Assembly (NCBI RefSeq): GCF_023343835.1
Contig: NC_064435.1
Coordinates: 71,496,134 to 71,560,133, forward strand
DNA: 64,000 nt
Reading direction: 5' to 3'
DNA from: Lagopus muta
Lineage: Eukaryota; Chordata; Aves; Galliformes; Phasianidae
The translations under genes were made by a program, and so were the position numbers. Every line of letters starts with the position of its first letter. The stretch's first letter is position 1. This document shows positions 57,781 to 64,000 of this stretch, in pieces. Below the pieces are notes generated by a model. It worked only from the letters and a program-made list of their open reading frames with translations. It was not told the origin of the DNA and ran no database searches.

Positions 57781-60700
57781 CGCCGTCGGGTTTTGTTGGA
57801 GCAGAGTGTGACAGCTCTTCCTGATAGGATTTTATATATTGGGAGTTCGGTTTCTTGTTTTTTCCTTGAGAACTTGGGTGTTCTGAATGCTCTGTGTGAT
57901 CGCCTTAAAATACATGGTTCGTCTTGGGTTTAAAGCACCGTGTGCTGTTTCATGTTGGGTGTGTGTTGGGGCTTTTGCTCTTTGTTTAGTTTTCACCATG
58001 TTGAATCTGAATTTAAATGTTGCAAGCTGGCTTCTGTTCCACTGGAAAGGTGAGGGTCTTGAGAGAAGGAGTCCAGAAATGAGCGTGTGGTTTGGGAAGG
58101 CTCAGGAGGATGATTGTGCATCGTTTCTGAACCGCTCCCCAACTGTCCATAGTCCTGAGTACCATGTGTCCATGTGTCTCTGAAGTCACTGCCAAGTAGG
58201 TCTTGTTACGTGAGGATGCCATGCCCTGCCTATTTGCCTTCCAGCCATGCACTTCAGGCTGTGTTTCTGCTTCAGTGGTTGCTGGTCCAGCTCTCTCATT
58301 TTGCTCAGCTTTTCATAGGAACCAATTGTCTGCTCTTTGGAGGAGCTGCACCAACTTAATTCAGCTTATACCACCTTTTGCTGGAAAAAGAATCTGATTT
58401 CTGTGGTATTTAGTAAGTGTATTTTAAGGCTATGTGTTGCTCTTTGCTATGTGAAATTGCAGTTACTCCCACTTGTTTGGCCCACACCGGTGTCTGCAAG
58501 TGCTGAAACAAGGAGTTAAAACGTGTAGGACATAGGAAGAAATAAATGATCCATTTGGGATTTTAATTTCAGAAAATTGTTTTATAATCACTGAAGCTTG
58601 TTCCTTGTATGTTGTTACTGTTGGGTAAATAAGTTAATTAAGAATTGAAAGATACCATGAGGAAAAGCTGCAGCTGTGCCTATTTATATGGTATACTGGC
58701 AGTTTTGTATAAGGGTCATGTAAAAAGTGAAGGGTGTTAGATACAATTTTCAAGGACAAAAGCAGCAGTAAAATGCTTCTTACTGGTGCTTTTTAGATTT
58801 GGGCCGTTGAAAAAAATGCTTCATTTTCATAGTTCCAAGTTTCTTTTTGCCGTTGGGATGGAAGTTGTTTCTTGTTTGTTTCTTTTTCATTTTGTTTAAC
58901 ATTTTGGATCAGGTTCCCTGATGAATGATATGGCTTTCCCACTCAGCATCACAACTTTCTTTCCACCTTGTTTCTTAGATACAGTCTCTAGGTTAAACCC
59001 GCATGTCTTATCTCTCAAGACGACGACAACAAATATGGACAGGTTTTTCAGTAAGGCCTGCAATTTTCCATGAGCTTCATGTCTGAAAGCAATTGACCTT
59101 ACATGATTACCCAGGCAAGTGAGTTTGAGGTTTCAGAAACACTTCTGTCCCATACCTCCTGCCCCCACACAGCTGAACTGTGGGAGTCACAGTGCCATTG
59201 AATGACACGAGGGGAGGTGAGTGTGGCTGTCATTGAGATGTTTTGAAAACATGAGTGACTAACCAGTGTGCAGGTGTCCAAAGGTTGTCAGTTATGCTGC
59301 TGTCAGGACACAGTAAATTTGTGAGAGTGATTATAGAATTACATAAAGCTCACCTTAAGGAACTTCTTAATTTCCTTTTGGTTTAGGCTAGGAAATTGTT
59401 CTTTAAAGATTACTAGTGGGCCTTACTAGTCCTATTATAATCTTGTTTGTATTCAGACATTCTAAATGAGTCATACTGTGAAGTCAAGAGTTGCTGTCCA
59501 ACATCTGATCCTGAGTCGCTTATGGATCTGTTTTCTGCTTTGAGAGAGTTTCTGACAGTCCATCCAACTCCTGGGCCTAGCACCAGTGATAGGCAGTTTA
59601 GTTAGTTATTACAAGATTAGATATGATGAAGAGGTTGTTGTGTATTTTTTTTCCAGTTAACAGTGTAACATGTGGTTGGGTTATCTGTCATCTGAACCTA
59701 TATAAAGTCGAAGTTTTACCCCAGAGTGACAAGAAGTGGAGAGAGAGAGAGGTGTTCCTGTCTGTTTTTTGAGAAGGCTCCAGTGAAGGCAAACATGCTG
59801 TCAGATACTCCAGAGCTACAGCACGTCACTTCATGAATTTCCTGAAAAATTTTTGTCAACAACTTCTAGTTTTTTTTGTAGCCTTACTCTGACTCTGTAG
59901 TTTCTTCCCCGTTTTTCATTGCTGAGGACCAATACCATCCACTTTTGGCAGCCTCAGGAACCAGAGACCGGCAATTGGGATTTCTCTATTGCTTGTGCTG
60001 AAAGCTCCTGACAAAGTCAGGAGGTGCATCCCTAGCTCCTATTTCCATGTCACCAACAAGGACAGATGCTGCTTGCACCACATGCCCGTGCAAATGGATA
60101 TGATTCAAGGCGACTTGTGATGCCCAAAGATTGCTTTCAGTGAGCATTTGTCAGGTGAGAAGGCTGTGGGCTGACCAGGACAGTTGTCTTAGTTCAGCTG
60201 TGTTGCATTAATGTGGAGGACTAAAAATCCAAGAAGGATTGTTGTGGCATTGTCACGTATGTGGGGCTTTGACCATCGCCCAGTGCTATAGCACTGGGGC
60301 AAGGTGCTGGGTCGGCTGCCGCAGGGGAGATGCCAGCATGATTTTCATCACTGTGAGCTGAGACTATGCCGGCCCAGCAGAGTCTGTCACAATTTGTCAT
60401 CCAGCAGACTTTGGTACCTGCTTCAGGTCCATGTGACACAGCTGTCTTGCCTGTTTCTCCCACCTTTGTTTTGATCAGAGCTCTGAGCAGTATGTGTGCC
60501 CGCTGGAGCAGCCTGCTGAGCTCCTGCGTGCTCTTCAGTTCTGGTTTCACTTTGTGTCACTTCCTGTGCATGAATTTTAGCTGTGCCACACTTGCCACGG
60601 GCTGAGGATTTTAAAAACAGAGAATTTTGTGCCATCATGGATCGTCTAAAAATGATGCTGCCATGTTCCAAAGTTACTGAATGCCCTAGGTAACTAATGT

Positions 60701-61926
60701 GTAAGTGATCTTGATGCAGATGGTTTTACCTTGAAAAGTTTTACCTTGAAAAGTTTTACCTTGAAACCTTACTTAAAGTTTTAGGACAGAAATGCATGTT
60801 ATTGCACGTCAGAATGTTGGAAGAGGGTGCCCACATGTGTAAGCTAACTAAAATATGTCAGCTTGAAACTTGTGCCCTTAAAAGATGAAGAGAGAGCACA
60901 GTTTAAAGCTCCATCTACCTCCACACTGATGGCATTAGCTGTGCAGAATGAAGCTGGGGGTGTGACTTCCATCAGGTTGGACATGGAGAGGAGGGAGGAA
61001 GGGGGATGTAAGAGCGACTCCTGTCATTTATATTAAGAGTGATGACTGATATTTTTTCCTTCTGTTTCTGATCCTTCTTGGAAAGAGGAAAGGAGACAAG
61101 CAGTCGTAACTTGTCTGCCTGGGATGACACAGTGGAATTAACCTCTGCACATTCCTAGGTGGAAAGCACAGATGTTGCTATCTGATGCACAGCGAGATGT
61201 TGTTTTGTATCTTTGTGGAAAAAATACAGAGTTCTGTGTGGTGCTGCATGACCTGCAGGGTCTGGTGAACTTTCAGAGGCTGTGGTGTGCAGGCAGATGT
61301 AAAATTGGAGTCGTGAGGGTACAGCAGCAAGATCATCTGGGATCTGGACAAATGGTGGTGGGAATGATGATCTGCATGGATGCAGCCTAATTGACGGGGG
61401 AGGCTTTGGAAGTGGGAGCTTAGTGAGACCCTGAAGCCAGATGTATGCACTGCCAGTAAGACTGAACAGTTGTCACTGATAATGCTAAGACAGTAAGTGT
61501 GCTCTGACAAATTGATTTTTTTGTTTGCCATGAGTTACTTGATGCTACTGTTTTCCTTGTCTGTCACTTGAGATAACTGCTTATTGACAAATGGGAGTTT
61601 AAATGCTATTCTGCAGTGAGTGCCTGCCAGGTGGACAAACATTTGTCTGCCTTCTCCCCTGAGCTGCAGCCTTTTGGCAAAGGACCCTATGGGGCCTCCC
61701 ATTGCTGTTTGGGAATGAACCACAGAAAGCTACCAGGGACATCCAAGCACTGTTCTGTGCACAGCCATCACTACAGCCTGCTAGACCCCTGCCTGGAGAC
61801 ACTAGGAGAGAGTGCCAGCAGTACAGCCGTCCGTAGGGAAGTGCAGATGGCTGGCCTGGCTGGGCCCTAGTGAGTATAGGGAGGGATGGGCTTGTATGTA
61901 CAGCTTATAAGGACTACAGCTCCTCT
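57781..61926. other. Sequence downstream of CpG island; no exon recognised
   Basis: If the island drives a plus-strand gene, this would be its first intron. It is AT-rich with short open frames only. A 15-bp triplicated motif is at 60723-60767. No RNA gene or named repeat is recognised. Confidence 0.6.
60723..60767 (+). repeat. Three tandem copies of a 15-bp unit
   Basis: GTTTTACCTTGAAAA repeated at 60723, 60738 and 60753; the last copy has one change at its final base. Confidence 0.95.
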
Positions 61927-62305
61927 CCTGTGAAGAAAGGCTTGAGGGATTTGGGCTTGTTCAGCTTGGTTGTGGGGGGAAGACTGCATTGTGGCCTTCC
62001 AGTACTTGAAGGGAGCTTACAAGCAGGAAAGGGACCGACTTTATAGGATAAGGAGGAATGGCTTTAAACTTAAAGAGGGGAGATTTAGGTTAGATGTTAG
62101 GAAGAATTTCTTTACTCAGAAAGCATGAGGCGCTGGCACAGCTACCTATAGAGGCTGTGGTGCCCCATCCTTGGAGGTGCTCAAGGCCAGGCTGGATGGG
62201 GCCCTGGGCAGCCTGGGCTGGTGGGTGGCAGCCCTGCCCATGATGGAGATTTGGAGCTGGCAGGCTTTAAGATCTCTTCCAACCGAGGTCATTCTGTAAT
62301 TCTAC
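61927..62305 (+). mobile_element. CR1 retrotransposon 3' fragment
   Basis: Sense-oriented: AGGGATTTGGGCTTGTTCAG, GGCCTTCCAGTACTTGAAGG, GGAGGTGCTCAAGGCCAGGC and AGATCTCTTCCAACCGAGGTC lead to ATTCTGTAATTCTACAT. It matches the 3' non-coding part of CR1 and lies about 600 bp from an oppositely oriented copy. Confidence 0.93.
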
Positions 62306-62913
62306 ATGCTGTCTTGCAAACAGGATTTTAACAAGGAAAAGAACAGAACACCTTACTGCAAAGAAGAAACTTGAATGTTTTTTTCCCTGCTTGAAGCTTC
62401 AGTTATCTAAACAGTCAACAGAAAAACCCAAGGTATTAATATTACTCTGGCCTCTTAGCGAAACATAAGCAAAAGAGGATGTTCAGGAGGAAAATATTTA
62501 CTCTGTTAGTTTGGATTGAGCACAAAAAAAAAAAAAGATTATAAAGGACATCTTGAAGAGTTGTGTCTGCAAGTTAAAGAAACAAATTTTAGGAATGACT
62601 CAACATGTGGTGTGGCAGAAGGCAGAAAAGGAACGCTTGGAGTGGGCTTCCTCAAAATAACAGATTAAGTCGAGGTGAGAGTTACTTGCGACTCCTGTGC
62701 AGACCAGCTGGGTACATATAGGCTTTCTTACCAGTGATGGACCTCTGTGCTACAGGAAAAAATCCATTTTCTAGGTAACTACATGATTCTAGTAACAGCT
62801 TGGAGCTGGGATTTTTTTGTTATTAGGTAGAAGTTAAGATCTTATCAGTAGGCATGGTTGAGCTTTTGGTAAATTGTCACTGATAATTACCGTCTTTGTA
62901 AATGGCTCACTTT
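62306..62913. other. Unique sequence between two opposed CR1 copies
   Basis: AT-rich, with an A13 run at 62524-62536. No feature is recognised. Confidence 0.7.
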
Positions 62914-63925
62914 TCATAGAATCACTCAAGTTGGAAGGGACTTTTAAAAGTAATCTAGTCAAACTTCCCTGCAATGAACAGGGACACATACAGCTAGATC
63001 AGGTTGCTCAGAGCCCCACCCAACCTGACCTTGAACATCTCCAGGGATGGGGCTCCCCCCACCTCTCTAAACAACCTGTTCCAGTGCCTTACCACCCTCA
63101 TCATAAAAAACTTCTTCCTTATATCCAGTCTAAATTTCCCCCTCTTTTAGTATGGAAACAATTTCCCCTTGTCCTGTTATAACAGATCCTGCTAAAGACT
63201 CTGTTGTCTTCTTTGTTACACCTCCTCTTTAGATACTGAAAGGCCACTTTCAGGTCTCCCTGGAACCTTCTTTTCTCCAGGCTGAACAGCCCCAACTCTC
63301 TCACCTCATAGGAGAGATCTTGCATCCCTTGGATCATTTTTTAGCCCTTCTCTGGATGTGCTCCGATGGGTCCATGTTTCTCCTGTACACCTGAGAACTC
63401 TACATCTGGACACAGTGCTCCAGGTGAGATCTGAGCAAAGCAGAGGGGCAGGGTCACCTCCCTCACTGTGCTGGTCATGCATCTTATGATGCAGCCCAGG
63501 ATATGGTCGGCTTTCTGGACTGCAGGGGCAAATTGTTGGCTCATGTTCAGGTTCCTATCCATGAGTACCGCAAGTCCTTTTTGCCCGGGCTGTGCTCCAT
63601 CCTTACATCTGCTAGTTTGTACTCGAGAGGAGGCTGTCACGACCCAGATGTAAAACCCTGCACTTGGATTTGTTGAACCTCATGAAGTTCACATGGGTCC
63701 AGTGCATGAACCTGTCTAGATCCCTGTGAACAGCATCCCATCCCAACAGCATGTTGAGCACGCTGCACAGCTTGGCGTCATCTGCAAATCTGCTGATGGT
63801 ACACTTGATCCCACTGCTGATCTTATTGATGAAGATGTTAAAGAGCTTCAGTCCCATTACTCACCAATCTCTATCTGGACATAGAGCCGTTGACCACCAC
63901 TCTCTGGGTATGAGGCCTTCAGGTA
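62914..63925 (-). mobile_element. CR1 retrotransposon with partial reverse-transcriptase domain
   Basis: The longest CR1 copy here. The 3' end is at 62914 (TCATAGAATCACTCAAGTTGG on the plus strand). Read leftward on the minus strand from 63857 it encodes the end of the RT domain: NIFINKISSGIKCTISRFAD, with the FADD active-site box at 63788-63777, then RDLDRFMHWTHVNFMRFNKS and KCRVLHLGR. Stops and frameshifts follow and the 5' part is missing, so it is inactive. Confidence 0.94.
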
Positions 63926-64000
63926 CTTCCAAACCATTAGCACTGCAGGGAAAGATCATAATTTGATTTTGTTTCATGATCTCAGAAACTAACTGAACTG

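Overview
The window is vertebrate nuclear DNA, almost certainly from a bird and plausibly a galliform such as chicken. The evidence is a large intron-rich gene with vertebrate splice signals in AT-rich introns, plus repeated copies of CR1, the non-LTR retrotransposon that dominates bird genomes. No prokaryotic features are present. The chromosome cannot be read from the sequence. In chicken, TRIO is expected on chromosome 2 (background knowledge).

Positions 1-44210 hold the 3' part of one plus-strand gene, TRIO, a triple-functional-domain Rho guanine-nucleotide exchange factor. I resolve 23 coding exons (12877-42299) with GT/AG junctions. Their phases join into one uninterrupted frame of 1,353 codons plus TGA. 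They encode the linker after the first SH3 domain, the second DH-PH module (GEFD2, RhoA-directed, Gq-responsive), a 256-codon Ser/Pro/Gly-rich exon, the second SH3, an Ig domain and the C-terminal kinase-like domain. The CRAL-TRIO domain, spectrin repeats, GEFD1 and first SH3 must lie upstream of the window. The absence of a fibronectin-III domain between Ig and kinase, and the DH2 and linker sequence, separate TRIO from its paralogue KALRN. Positions 1-12876 are one intron. A 3' UTR of about 1 to 1.9 kb follows the stop, with two candidate poly(A) signals (43264 and 44185).

Positions 44211-64000 are mostly intergenic. A GC-rich, minus-strand, broken RING-finger gene of the Topors-like type (46281-47255) is joined at its 5' side to the 3' end of a CR1 copy, so half of the RING is missing. 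At least one frameshift, probably two, follow. Several further CR1 copies lie at 48.5, 56.6, 61.9 and 62.9 kb. A 120-bp GGAGA microsatellite sits in a 220-bp purine tract near 50 kb. A CpG island at 57.3-57.8 kb, containing GC boxes and a T38 run, looks like the promoter of the next gene. In human the gene after TRIO is OTULINL, but no coding exon of it is recognised here.

No wholly new system was found. The best leads are the CR1-truncated Topors-like pseudogene, a possible alternative C-terminus formed by read-through after the 770-bp exon, a five-tract G-quadruplex motif just past the proximal poly(A) signal, and the orphan CpG island.
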